A stretch of DNA of 48,379 bases from Desulfobulbaceae bacterium. Its GTDB lineage: Bacteria; Desulfobacterota; Desulfobulbia; Desulfobulbales; Desulfobulbaceae. Positions 16,841 through 25,865 of the stretch are shown piece after piece; position 1 is the stretch's first letter; every line of letters begins with the position of its first letter. The notes beneath the pieces are model-generated. The model made no database searches. It saw only the letters and a program-made list of their open reading frames with translations, and was not told where the DNA came from. The stretch spans positions 1 to 48,379 of the forward strand of contig JAABTP010000014.1 of assembly GCA_011389815.1 (NCBI GenBank). Direction: 5' to 3'. A program made the translations under genes and the position numbers.

Positions 16841-19800
16841 CTAAACTGTAAGTTCTTTCAGGGCCTCAGCAAGTTTTTCCAGCAGAGAAAAATGCCTTTC
16901 CTCTATTTGGTTCGGCAGCTCTTTTTCCAAAGCAAATGCAGTTTCAGCATGCTGATTCAGCCCAAGATTGAGCAGGCCACCTTTCATGGCATGAGCTTGG
17001 CGCCCTGCTTCTGCCCCCTCTCCATTGTCCATATGTTGACGAAGGTCAATAAGTCCTTGAGCAAGTGACTCAGCATACGTTGTCAGCACTGTTCGCGCAT
17101 CTTCCTGCTCCAGTTCAAAATGCTTCATAAGATGCTGCATCACCTCATCCCATGAAACCGCCACATCACCCTCTTTCTCTGGTTGCTCAGAAGAAGGGGG
17201 AAGTGCGTGGCTGGTACTTTTCTCATCAAAATTATGCAAAATCTTTAATAAGGAATATTTTTTATAAGGTTTACTGAGATATTCATCCATCCCAGCTTCA
17301 AGACATTGCTTACGGTCTTCATACATAGCATTAGCTGTCACAGCAACAATGTACAAATGCCCATTAACGAGCCGATCATGGAGCTGATCCGAGACTGTAT
17401 CAAGCTCTGGAAGATCAATGGCAACACCTTGCTCAACCTGGCGTATATAGCGGGTAGCGGTTAACCCGTCCATAATCGGCATCTGCATATCCATAAAAAT
17501 TAAATCAAAATGCTGACGGCTTAAATAAGAGAGGGCCTCAAGCCCATTATTAGCCACTGTCACCTTTTGCCCCTGTTTTTCAAGAATTATAACAGCAAGA
17601 CGTTGATTTGCCGGGTTATCTTCAACTAAAAGAATATCAAGACATCGCTTGGAAGAGGTCAAGCTCTCCTGTTGTTGCTCTGTGCTGGTCATGGGATCTT
17701 TTGCCTCTTCCAATAAGATATTAAAAGAGAAAACACTCCCAACTCCTAAGGTACTTTTCAGGTAAATCTCACTGCCCATAAGCTGGAGCAAACGATTACT
17801 GATAGCAAGCCCAAGACCGGTTCCGCCAAAATCCCTGGTTATCGAGCTGTCTGCTTGGGTAAAATTAGCAAAAATATTTTCCTGCTGATCTTGTGAAATA
17901 CCAATACCTGTATCGCTGATTGTAAAGCTTGCTGAACAGTAATTAGCATGGGTAGAACGAATATTAACCTCAAGTGTCACATACCCCTGATGAGTAAACT
18001 TGATAGCATTACCAAGGAGGTTCAGCAACACCTGGCGGATCCGCAAAGAATCTCCCATTGGGTGACAGTCATCATCATTCACAACACTCAGGCGGAGCTC
18101 AATCCCTTTTTGCTCAGCGAGTATTTTTAGAGTTCGGACAACCTCTTCAGCCAGCTGTCGAGGTTTAAAAGGACGATAATCAAGTTCCAATTTACCTGCC
18201 TCAATTTTTGAAAAGTCAAGAATATCATTAATGAGTGACAAAAGTACACTGGCAGAACTGTTGATATTCTCAACATATCCCTTTTGTTCAGAACGTAATT
18301 CTGTCTCAAGCAAAAGCTCTGTCATCCCTATCATGGAATTCATTGGTGTGCGAATTTCATGACTCATATTGGCAAGAAATTCACTCTTTGCCTTATTCGC
18401 ACTATCTGCCTGCTGCCGAGCCTTTTTCAAATCTGTTATATTTTCTTTTGTAACAATAATATGCGTTATTTCATTCTCTTCATTACGAATCGGTGAGGCA
18501 ACGACATTCTCCTCATAAAACGTTCCGTCTTTCTTGCTATTAACCAGCTCTCCTGTCCATTCATTCCCGGTCCGAACAGTGGACCACATTTTTTTATACA
18601 CATCAGCCTCTGCCTTGCTGGGAGCCAGTATTTCCAGGCTTTGGCCGATTATCTCATGGGCATTATAACCAGTTGTGCTGACAAAGGTTCTGTTGACATA
18701 CTCTATAATGCCGTCCGTACTGGTAATAACAACCGAATTGGAACTCTGCTCCACAGCCTGACTGAGACGTTGTATTTTTTCAAACATCTCATTCTGACTG
18801 CTCATATCTTCAAAAAGATACAGCTCTCTTTTGGTTTCCTTCTGTCTGTCACTGCCAATAGAAACCTGACGTACCTTACTCCAGAAAGGTTGCTGGGCCT
18901 TCACGCCAAGCTCTGTTTTTTTCACCATAGAGAACATTCGGCCACTTCCATCCCAGCATTCAGCCTCTTTACCAGCAAAAATAGCAGAGCGAAAATGGGA
19001 CCACGGCATTTCTACTATCTCATCAAAAGAATAGCCAAACATGCTTTCAAAGGTGGTATTGACGCGGACAATCCGTTCATCCTGGACCAGGATAAGGCCA
19101 AGCATGGTGTTATCCAGAATAACCTTGAGTTCTGCTAAGGCTGAGTGAAGACGCTCATCCATTCGCCTGGCAGTAGTGATATCCTGAGCCATCAGCATAA
19201 GTCCACTTGCAACTTCCCGGCCCTGCTCACTCTTTGCTTTAATAGGTGACAGGTAGACCTCAATGATGCGCTGTTCGCCCGGCTCTTTTCCTCCCTCTTC
19301 TCCCTCACCAGCTGCGCCAGCAACGTTATAGGGAAAATCAGAGGTCCCAACTGTAAAGGTATGCGAGCCCTTTCGCAGGGCATTATCAATCAAACTATTG
19401 AATTTCTCTTCACGATTTTTTATTTGAGGATGAAAGGCTGTTACTTTCTTTCCAACAACCTCCTCTGCCTTAAAACCAAATAGCTTCTCTGCAACCGGGT
19501 TAAAATAAGTCACCACCAAATTCATATCCGTTGCCACAATCCCCATGACCTGAGATGATTTCAGCAAATTATCTATAAAAACATTGCGCTGTCGAAGCTC
19601 TGCAGTCTTTACCTCAACGATATCCCAGAGTTCCTCATCTTTCCGCTGAATCAAATTCAACATATTATTGAATTGATTAATAAGCGGAGTGAACTCGTTT
19701 GTTACACTTGACTCAATCCTATTGCCCAGATCTCCTTCACTGATTTTATGCACAAGCTGCTTCAGCTCCTGAATCGGATTAAGAACCGAACCAGTAATGA

Positions 19801-20755
19801 AGAAAATCAACATGATAGAACAACAAAGGCCAACAAAAAGAATAATGATAAAATGTTGACCAAACTCTCTTTTAGTGGCAAGAATCAACTTAGAAGGATG
19901 CGAAAGAACCAGGAAACTGCTCGTACTGTTTTCTAGCCCTGGAATATATTTAATTTTCACATACATCTTCTCTTTAAAAAAAGAACTTTCATGTATGAGA
20001 TCAATAGCACCAGGTAAGAGCACAGATGAATTATACAGAGGATAGTTATCACCTCCCTGGAGGATTTCATCAGGAGGAAGAGTCGTGGCAACAATCAAAT
20101 TGTCACTTACAAGGGTTATGTCCATATGGGAGTATATGGGAAAACGCAAAAGAAAGGTGCTGTCCATCAAATGACAGCTAAAGACAAAAAAACTTTGTGA
20201 GGAATAGGGCAGCATCACAGGGACAGCTGCAATCATATAAAAAAATTGCTTTCCTTGCTGCTCCTTTTGCCCCATACCTAAATTGCGTCCAATCTTAACT
20301 ACAGTCCGAAAAGGTTGGCCAGTTGCTATCTTTTCCTGAACAACCTGATGACGCGTTAAGGAAGTGGCAACATCAATCTTTTTTTTATCATAGGGAATGA
20401 TTCCCCCGACTTCATTGCTCAAGAAATGAATATCACCGGTTTTTTCCCCTTTAAGAGATCGAAAAATCTCAATCAAAGTCTGTTGCCCATCTTTTTTCCG
20501 CATCTGACGAAGAATAAGCTCATCAGCTATTCCCTTGGCAGTAAAAAGCAACTGTCGGCTAAACAGATCAAAACAGGTACTGGTAACGCTTTCTGTATTA
20601 AAAAATTCTGTTGCAACGTCCCGTTCTATTTTCTGGCCAGTCACATAATAGCTTATCAGGATACTGGTTCCGCTGATTAAAGTAACCAACACCAGTACCG
20701 TAAGCATCATACTGAAACGGAGCCGCCTGTAAAAGGGAACGTTTTCGCTTTGCAT
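16841..20755 (-). CDS. Hybrid sensor histidine kinase (HAMP/PAS x3/HisKA/REC/HPt)
   Basis: This 1304-residue protein has TM1 at about 13-35 and TM2 near 295-318 (FIIILFVGLCCSIMLIFFIT) enclosing a periplasmic sensing region, then a HAMP domain (NPIQELKQLVHKISEGDLGN), three PAS domains (about 385-520, 540-650, 665-780), HisKA with [19 protein letters not shown] (His near 799), a HATPase (NLLGNAIKFTH, GGTGLGLAIS), a receiver (IFMDMQMPIMDG, Asp near 1088) and a C-terminal HPt (RQAHAMKGGLLNLG, His near 1254). All catalytic residues appear intact. It is the first gene of a co-directional group that continues to 3624. It differs from the following kinase by having HAMP, so the two probably sense different inputs and converge on the same receivers. 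Confidence 0.95.
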   Translation of the reverse strand: MQSENVPFYRRLRFSMMLTVLVLVTLISGTSILISYYVTGQKIERDVATEFFNTESVTSTCFDLFSRQLLFTAKGIADELILRQMRKKDGQQTLIEIFRSLKGEKTGDIHFLSNEVGGIIPYDKKKIDVATSLTRHQVVQEKIATGQPFRTVVKIGRNLGMGQKEQQGKQFFYMIAAVPVMLPYSSQSFFVFSCHLMDSTFLLRFPIYSHMDITLVSDNLIVATTLPPDEILQGGDNYPLYNSSVLLPGAIDLIHESSFFKEKMYVKIKYIPGLENSTSSFLVLSHPSKLILATKREFGQHFIIILFVGLCCSIMLIFFITGSVLNPIQELKQLVHKISEGDLGNRIESSVTNEFTPLINQFNNMLNLIQRKDEELWDIVEVKTAELRQRNVFIDNLLKSSQVMGIVATDMNLVVTYFNPVAEKLFGFKAEEVVGKKVTAFHPQIKNREEKFNSLIDNALRKGSHTFTVGTSDFPYNVAGAAGEGEEGGKEPGEQRIIEVYLSPIKAKSEQGREVASGLMLMAQDITTARRMDERLHSALAELKVILDNTMLGLILVQDERIVRVNTTFESMFGYSFDEIVEMPWSHFRSAIFAGKEAECWDGSGRMFSMVKKTELGVKAQQPFWSKVRQVSIGSDRQKETKRELYLFEDMSSQNEMFEKIQRLSQAVEQSSNSVVITSTDGIIEYVNRTFVSTTGYNAHEIIGQSLEILAPSKAEADVYKKMWSTVRTGNEWTGELVNSKKDGTFYEENVVASPIRNEENEITHIIVTKENITDLKKARQQADSANKAKSEFLANMSHEIRTPMNSMIGMTELLLETELRSEQKGYVENINSSASVLLSLINDILDFSKIEAGKLELDYRPFKPRQLAEEVVRTLKILAEQKGIELRLSVVNDDDCHPMGDSLRIRQVLLNLLGNAIKFTHQGYVTLEVNIRSTHANYCSASFTISDTGIGISQDQQENIFANFTQADSSITRDFGGTGLGLAISNRLLQLMGSEIYLKSTLGVGSVFSFNILLEEAKDPMTSTEQQQESLTSSKRCLDILLVEDNPANQRLAVIILEKQGQKVTVANNGLEALSYLSRQHFDLIFMDMQMPIMDGLTATRYIRQVEQGVAIDLPELDTVSDQLHDRLVNGHLYIVAVTANAMYEDRKQCLEAGMDEYLSKPYKKYSLLKILHNFDEKSTSHALPPSSEQPEKEGDVAVSWDEVMQHLMKHFELEQEDARTVLTTYAESLAQGLIDLRQHMDNGEGAEAGRQAHAMKGGLLNLGLNQHAETAFALEKELPNQIEERHFSLLEKLAEALKELTV

Positions 20756-20979
20756 AGGTGTAAGAAGTCGTAAATGAGAAGCTCCGCCTCAGTGTAGGAA
20801 AAAAGTCCTGGAATGAGACGAATCAATAAGCGGAACAGCTGCTCATAGAAGGTATAATATATATCAGAACAGAAGTCTGAGTTGGCCTTATTAAGCGAAA
20901 ATCAGGGCAATTACCAGCGCAGGCTGTGCAATCACCCTGCATCGTTGAATTCTTTTGCCAACAACCAACAAACAGTCGG
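20756..20979. other. Gap between bacteriohemerythrin and kinase operon
   Basis: This 224-bp stretch has no credible gene. An imperfect dyad (CAGGG...CCCTG, about 20905-20940) lies downstream of the bacteriohemerythrin stop and could be part of a weak terminator, and the rest would have to hold the promoter of the kinase operon, but I could not pick a convincing -35/-10 pair. Confidence 0.3.
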
Positions 20980-21387
20980 TCACATTATTCCGGCAGCATT
21001 CATCTCGGCAGTGTATTTTTTGTCAATACCAAAGATATGATCAATCAGCCAATCAATAACTGTTTTAGAAACTTTCACCACGACAAATTGGGCCCGCCCT
21101 TTCTCAATTTCCTGCACAGACTTGTTCAGTTCATCGGTGAAAATAGCATGGGCTTTTTTATGGGCAGCAATACCAGAATAGCCTATTCGTTCCAGTGCTT
21201 TTTCTTCTTCAGAAAGATGGTATTTTGTATAATCGACCAACTCTCTCAAAGTAACTTCAATAACTTCTGCGCCCTTACCGCTTTTCATCATATCATGCAG
21301 CTGATTGGCAATATCAAAAAGCTTTTTATGATGGTTATCAAAACGCGAAACCCCTACGCTGTATTCATCTTTCCAAGTATAAAGCAT
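20980..21387 (-). CDS. Bacteriohemerythrin (O2-binding di-iron protein)
   Basis: The 135-residue protein carries the hemerythrin signature: W5 in YTWKDEYSVGV, FDNHHKKLFD, YHLSEEEKAL with the HxxxE ligands, AHKKAHAIF and the closing WLIDHIFGIDKKY with HxxxxD. All di-iron ligands are present and length is normal for a single-domain protein. It reversibly binds oxygen in the cytoplasm and probably serves oxygen sensing or storage/scavenging. It lies alone upstream of the kinase operon on the same strand. The match to a known family is secure; the role in this organism is inferred. Confidence 0.95.
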   Translation of the reverse strand: MLYTWKDEYSVGVSRFDNHHKKLFDIANQLHDMMKSGKGAEVIEVTLRELVDYTKYHLSEEEKALERIGYSGIAAHKKAHAIFTDELNKSVQEIEKGRAQFVVVKVSKTVIDWLIDHIFGIDKKYTAEMNAAGIM

Positions 21388-21889
21388 ATTTTTCTCCGTG
21401 AGATATGATTATAAAATAAAGAATGTTGAACACATTCCATTGCAGCCTTACGAGCAGTACAAAACTCAACAGCCCTTGGTTCTTCCTACACACGCTGACC
21501 AATATCCAGGATACAGGGAGCAATCTATGGAAGTTTACACAGTGCATACAAAAAACACAACTTAATATTAACAAGTTGCAAAACCTATTGTATTTCTGTA
21601 ATCAATAAGATAATCACAAGACAGAAATAAATATTTATAAATATCCCTGCAAAGAGCATATCATGTTACACAACGGTGTTCAAGAATTGAGTTTACTTGT
21701 ACCGATAATGCGAATCGATTTCAATAAGTAGAACATAAATAGAACATATACATGGCCTATCTCTTGCAATCTTTCCATGCAAACTCATTCTTGATATCGG
21801 AAAATTTTAGTTGAAAAGGGGAGAAAAATTCGTGATAGTATTTCTCAACTCAAAAAAAACAGACACAGAATATTACTCAGGAGTCTCTC
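21388..21889. other. AT-rich intergenic region, no gene seen
   Basis: About 500 bp between two divergent genes. The plus strand has only short frames with no ribosome site or coding-like composition. The strong AGGAG ahead of the ATG at 21890 indicates a promoter for that gene nearby, but no clear -35/-10 pair or terminator stood out. Confidence 0.4.
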
Positions 21890-23065
21890 ATGCCAATCTC
21901 CAGCTACCAAGCACTTGACCTGTTCCGCTGGCTCACAGAAAAAGAAGATATTGTTATCCTGGATGTTCGAAATCCAAAGGACTTTTCCCGTTTTCATATC
22001 GAATCGCCGTATCCTTTTGAACTCCATAATATCTCCTACTATGATTTTATGGAAGCAGAAGAGGAATCAGTTGCACGCGTTCCAGCTGGTCGTCGTATTC
22101 GCATTATCTGCGCAAAAGAAGGGTCAGCAAAATATGTTGCTGAAATTCTTGATAAGCACGGATTCAGCGATGTGAGCTATCTCTCAGGAGGATTTAAAAG
22201 CTGGGGTAATATGCTGGTTCCCAAACTCGTGGCTGCTGAAAACGATTTTCAGCTTTATCAGTTTATCCGACCAGCCAAAGCATCCTGTTCCTATGGCCTC
22301 CTGTATGAGGGTGAGATGATGCTCTTTGACCCTTCACGCAATATTGATTTCTATCTTGCCTTTGCCGCAAAAAACGGCTGTACCATCACTCAAACCTTTG
22401 AGACACATCTCCAGGCAGACTATATCTCGGGATCCAGAGCAATTGCCGAAAAAAACGGGGCAGTATTTTATGGTAATAAAAAAGATTTTGGCGATTCAAA
22501 TAATCCCTACACTCCAGTAGTTGATGGCGAGACTCATCGTTTTTCAGAGAACAACAGCAGCCCGACTGTCGATGTTATCTTTACCCCCGGCCACACTCCC
22601 GGCTCAACTTCCTACATCATTAATAAGAAATATATGATATCAGGGGATACGGTCTTTATCGCCTCAGTGGGGCGCCCAGACCTTGGAGGACAAGCTGAAG
22701 CCTGGGCAAGTGAGCTCTATAAAACCATAGGTATGATAAAAGAGCTTAACCAAGACCTTGCAATCCTCCCTGGTCACTACATGAACTGGGAAGAGGCAAA
22801 TAAAGATCTCATTTTTACCACCTCTCTTGGCGATGCCACTGAACAGAATAAGGCTATCTATTCTATTGCCAATGAAGCTGATTTCATTCAATTCATCAAG
22901 GACAATATACGGGAGCAACCTGAAGAGTACGCCATAATCAGACTGATCAATGCCAATACAGAGCAGGTAGATAATGACCGGGCAGAGGAACTGGATATCG
23001 GCAAAAATGAATGCGCAGCCACAGCCTATGCCAAAGCACAGGTAGAAAAAGATGCTGTTTCCTAG
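21890..23065 (+). CDS. Rhodanese/metallo-beta-lactamase fusion protein with altered metal motif
   Basis: Residues 1-115 are a rhodanese domain (IVILDVRNPKDFSRFHI, RIICAKEGSAKYVAEIL with the active Cys, VSYLSGGFKSWGN). Residues 125-330 are an MBL fold of the persulfide-dioxygenase/ETHE1 type: FETHLQADYISGSR, FTPGHTPGSTSYI, SGDTVFIASVGRPDLGG and LPGHYMNWEE. In place of the canonical TH-x-H-x-DH ligand motif the first motif reads THLQADY, so the second His is Gln and the last is Tyr; later ligands His and Asp are kept. The protein may thus bind metal differently or lack dioxygenase activity. It starts with AGGAG upstream and overlaps the next gene by 14 nt. It probably handles sulfane sulfur in a sulfur-metabolising cell; this is inference. 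Confidence 0.85.
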   Translation: MPISSYQALDLFRWLTEKEDIVILDVRNPKDFSRFHIESPYPFELHNISYYDFMEAEEESVARVPAGRRIRIICAKEGSAKYVAEILDKHGFSDVSYLSGGFKSWGNMLVPKLVAAENDFQLYQFIRPAKASCSYGLLYEGEMMLFDPSRNIDFYLAFAAKNGCTITQTFETHLQADYISGSRAIAEKNGAVFYGNKKDFGDSNNPYTPVVDGETHRFSENNSSPTVDVIFTPGHTPGSTSYIINKKYMISGDTVFIASVGRPDLGGQAEAWASELYKTIGMIKELNQDLAILPGHYMNWEEANKDLIFTTSLGDATEQNKAIYSIANEADFIQFIKDNIREQPEEYAIIRLINANTEQVDNDRAEELDIGKNECAATAYAKAQVEKDAVS

Positions 23066-23909
23066 TCTTGCCAGAATGCCTGCAAACGTTCTTCCTGGGT
23101 TCGCTGCCTTATGTATAGCCTGGACAAGTATAGCTTTGCCAATACTCGTTCCTCTTGCTCAGGCTGAGGAGGTTTATCCAGAACTGGAAACCTCTCTTCC
23201 GACAACACCTAAGGCAGACTATCTCATGTCCCAGGCAATGCCAAGGGTGAAAAAAGAACTTGCCCGTAAAGGCATGCACCTTGGACAACCCGTATTCATA
23301 CGCATTTTCAAGCTCTCAAAGCAGCTTGAACTCTGGTTATACAGCAGGGGTGAATTCAGACTCTTTAAGACCTATCCTATTTGCAATTACTCAGGATATG
23401 TTGGCCCCAAACTCGCAGAAGGCGATTGGCAAAGCCCGGAAGGTTTCTACACAGTTTCTGGTAAGCAGATGAATCCCAAGAGCCGATTTCACCTTTCTTT
23501 CAACATAGGCTATCCCAATAACTATGATGCTGCATGGGATCGTACCGGCAGTGCCATCATGGTTCATGGCCGTTGCGTTTCCCAGGGCTGTTTTGCAATG
23601 GGCAATAAACAGATAGAGGAGATCTACCTGCTTGCCTATCAGGCCTTTCTTCAGGGGAGGCAGGAAGAATTCAGCATCCACATCTTTCCCTTTCGCATGA
23701 CGCGTACCAACCTGGTCAAGTACCGCCATTCCCCTTGGTACAAATTCTGGTCAAATCTGACAACAGGCTATAATGCCTTTGAAGAAACTCGTCAGGTGCC
23801 AACGATCTCCACCGAAGGTGGCCGGTATGTTTTTGAGGATGAAAAAGAACAGTGGATACGAAAACGCTGGGTGTTAATGCAGAACAGAAAAAAATCCCTG
23901 GAGAAATAA
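23052..23909 (+). CDS. L,D-transpeptidase (YkuD/YafK family), periplasmic
   Basis: The protein begins with a hydrophobic N-terminus ending LVPLAQAEE, a plausible signal peptide with cleavage after QA. The catalytic domain carries RIFKLSKQLELWL, PICNYSGYVGPK, GDWQSPEGFYTV and the YkuD nucleophile region VHGRCVSQGCFAM, with catalytic Cys180 (S-x-G-C) and His172. Such enzymes form 3-3 crosslinks or attach lipoprotein or other groups to meso-DAP in peptidoglycan; YafK-type homologues can also cleave the Braun link, so crosslinking versus hydrolysis is open. The 285-residue length is normal. Its ATG overlaps the 3' end of the rhodanese-MBL gene by 14 nt, so the two are translationally coupled, although no functional link is obvious. 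Confidence 0.85.
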   Translation: MLFPSLARMPANVLPGFAALCIAWTSIALPILVPLAQAEEVYPELETSLPTTPKADYLMSQAMPRVKKELARKGMHLGQPVFIRIFKLSKQLELWLYSRGEFRLFKTYPICNYSGYVGPKLAEGDWQSPEGFYTVSGKQMNPKSRFHLSFNIGYPNNYDAAWDRTGSAIMVHGRCVSQGCFAMGNKQIEEIYLLAYQAFLQGRQEEFSIHIFPFRMTRTNLVKYRHSPWYKFWSNLTTGYNAFEETRQVPTISTEGGRYVFEDEKEQWIRKRWVLMQNRKKSLEK

Positions 23910-23911
23910 AA

Positions 23912-23944
23912 AAAAGCTGCTCCGAACAAGACGGAACAGCTTTT
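23912..23944. terminator. Bidirectional intrinsic terminator
   Basis: AAAAGCTGCTCCG and CGGAACAGCTTTT form a stem flanked by A-run and T-run on both sides, located immediately after the L,D-transpeptidase stop and 25 nt before the stop of the convergent SleB-like gene. It can stop transcription from both. Confidence 0.85.
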
Positions 23945-23968
23945 ATCAGTCCTAATCAATCGTTGGTT

Positions 23969-24334
23969 TCAGTTCCGATAGAATATATGTTCTCCATACT
24001 GGGCAACATAATTCTTCTGTCCAGCCCATTTGGGATGCACATCTTCCCGATGATAAAAGGTGGCACCATCGGTAAAATCAGGGGTCGTCATGGCCTTCAT
24101 TGCGGTCTGCAGGCAGTCAACAAAGGCATCTGACTCCTTGGGCATATATGATTTCTGCAAAAACGTCCAGCTGAACTGGCGAGGCGCTGTAACAATCTGC
24201 TCAACGGTCTTGTTCTTTTCACTTGCTCTGTTCAGGGTAACATGGGCAACAGCAAGCTGACCGATCTGAGGTTCACTGCGGGCTTCATGATAAACGTTAA
24301 GAGTGAGCCAAAGTAATCCTTCAAGAAAACTCAT
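23969..24334 (-). CDS. Cell-wall hydrolase, SleB/Hydrolase_2 type
   Basis: The short protein has the SleB-like catalytic domain (LTLNVYHEARSEPQIGQLAVAHVTLNRA, ATFYHREDVHPKWAGQKN, HIFYRN) with the conserved Glu in YHEARSE. This family cleaves peptidoglycan as a lytic transglycosylase or amidase-like hydrolase. I selected ATG 24334 because GAGGAAGAGG lies directly upstream; a longer frame reaches 24409 but lacks such a site. There is no signal peptide, so the enzyme may be released by lysis or leaderless export, as for phage lysins. It is convergent with the L,D-transpeptidase, a second wall enzyme. Confidence 0.8.
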   Translation of the reverse strand: MSFLEGLLWLTLNVYHEARSEPQIGQLAVAHVTLNRASEKNKTVEQIVTAPRQFSWTFLQKSYMPKESDAFVDCLQTAMKAMTTPDFTDGATFYHREDVHPKWAGQKNYVAQYGEHIFYRN

Positions 24335-24734
24335 TCCTCTTCCTCGTATTATTGAATAGATAGATTGAACTGATGAAAAACGGATACTTTTTACCTTATT
24401 CCCCATCATAAAGCAAGTGTAAAAGCAAGCGTCTCTTTGTTTTACTGATCTTTTTCACACTCAAACACCTGGATTTATAAAAAATAAAAAAAGTCATCTT
24501 TAATCACTTTTCGTCATTTTTCTTCTCTTCGATGTACTGCTTGAACCTGAAAATCCTTTTCTACGCCCTCGCGCCTTTCCTCATGCAAGGGCTTTTCTTG
24601 TATGGTATATTCCTTGAATATGTGAATCATTTCAGAGTTCGTCACTATGCGAACATCTTTCTCTCTATACAGACATCGTAAACATCAAAATGACACTTAC
24701 TTGATAACCATTTGATTTTATATACGATTAATAG

Positions 24735-24771
24735 AATTTGGACATTTCGTCTTGTAGCAAGTGTCCAAATT
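24735..24771. repeat. Inverted repeat upstream of livH
   Basis: AATTTGGACA (24735-24744) and TGTCCAAATT (24762-24771) are perfect 10-bp inverted arms around a 17-nt spacer, about 93 nt upstream of livH. It could be an operator or the relic end of an insertion sequence; GGACATTT also occurs at the right edge of the window (48369). Confidence 0.5.
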
Positions 24772-24783
24772 TAGTAATTTTGT

Positions 24784-24789
24784 TATAAT
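24784..24789 (+). promoter_or_regulatory. Possible -10 element for livH
   Basis: TATAAT lies in an AT-rich run about 75 bp upstream of the livH ATG. No convincing -35 was found at the right distance, and the surrounding composition makes chance matches likely. It falls just downstream of the inverted repeat, which is where a repressor or activator site would act. Confidence 0.2.
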
Positions 24790-24863
24790 ATTAAATTATT
24801 ATAAACAATGTCCAGTTTTAGCGTTTACGATGTCTGCTATAGGAGCCTAGGAGCATTAATATA

Positions 24864-25778
24864 ATGGAATATTTCCTCCAAAATCTTATCAATGCCCTCC
24901 AGTGGGGAAGCTTTTATGCCGTCATCTCCATCGGCTATTCCATGGTCTACGGCGTCCTGATGCTCTTTAACTTTGCCCATGGCGATATCTTCATGGTGGG
25001 CACCTATATCGGTTTTGGAATTGCCACTCTGTTGCTTGCTCTTTTTGGGGCCGTACTGCCGGGCTGGGCCATCTTCCTGCTCACTGTTGCCGTTACCATG
25101 TTTCTCACGGCCTGGGTTGGCGTCTTTGTCGAGGTAGTGGGCTATCGTCCCTTGCGGGGAGCACCCAGGGCCTCTGCCGCTATCACCGGTTTAATGATCG
25201 GTATTATCTTTGAAACCGGCAATCTGATCATTTTAGGGGCCAAGCGGCTTAGTTTTCCCAGCCTGATTGAATCGGTCAGCTATAATATCGGTGGGGTTTA
25301 CTTTACCAATGTTAAAATACTGATCATTGTGGCCTCACTGGTCCTCATGCTGGCCCTGCATACCTTTATCCAGAAAACCAAATGGGGTATGGCCATGCGG
25401 GCCATGTCCTATGATTTTCAGGCCGTACCGCTCATGGGCGTTTCCATCAATATCCTGGCCCCACTGACCTTTGCTATCGGCGCGGGGCTGGCCTCTGTGG
25501 CTGGCGTGTTATACGGGCAGGCCTATCCGGTGCTGGATCCCTACATGGGCATTTTGCTTGGCTGGAAGGCCTTTGTTGCGGCCATTCTTGGGGGCAGAGG
25601 CTCCATCATGGGAGCGGCTTTGGCTGGTTACCTGTTAGGAGCTATTGAGATCTTCACAGCAATGGTCTTCCCGTCAACCTTCCGGGATCTCATTGCCTAT
25701 ACCATCATTCTGATTATTCTGACCTTCCGGCCACGGGGATTTTTCGGCATGGCGCACAGTACCCAGCTCAGGCTGTAA
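24864..25778 (+). CDS. livH: Branched-chain amino acid ABC transporter permease LivH
   Basis: This is the LivH inner-membrane permease of a high-affinity branched-chain amino acid (or urea/amide) ABC importer. The 304-residue protein starts MEYFLQNLINALQWGSFYAVISIGYSMVYGVL and has eight or so hydrophobic helices, with the LivH box LNFAHGDIFMVGTY-like (LFNFAHGDIFMVGTYIG), WGMAMRA, and the helix-loop GWKAFVAAILGGRGSIMGAALAGYLLG that contacts the ATPase. GGAGCCTAGGAG lies upstream. No livM, livG, livF or binding-protein gene follows; trxB is convergent after 87 bp. So the gene is detached from its usual operon, and its partners must be elsewhere. Confidence 0.9.
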   Translation: MEYFLQNLINALQWGSFYAVISIGYSMVYGVLMLFNFAHGDIFMVGTYIGFGIATLLLALFGAVLPGWAIFLLTVAVTMFLTAWVGVFVEVVGYRPLRGAPRASAAITGLMIGIIFETGNLIILGAKRLSFPSLIESVSYNIGGVYFTNVKILIIVASLVLMLALHTFIQKTKWGMAMRAMSYDFQAVPLMGVSINILAPLTFAIGAGLASVAGVLYGQAYPVLDPYMGILLGWKAFVAAILGGRGSIMGAALAGYLLGAIEIFTAMVFPSTFRDLIAYTIILIILTFRPRGFFGMAHSTQLRL

Positions 25779-25865
25779 GACTGTTCTGGAGCCAAGGAGA
25801 TAAAAAAAGGAGAGAACGGCGCAAACACGGAGAAAAGCAGCCTGCGCCCCAACGAATCAGCGTTT

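Noticed and set aside
24410-24863. A small gene or tRNA in the gap upstream of livH
   Set aside because: No frame has a ribosome site, and no cloverleaf or GTTCRANNC loop with suitable stems was seen.
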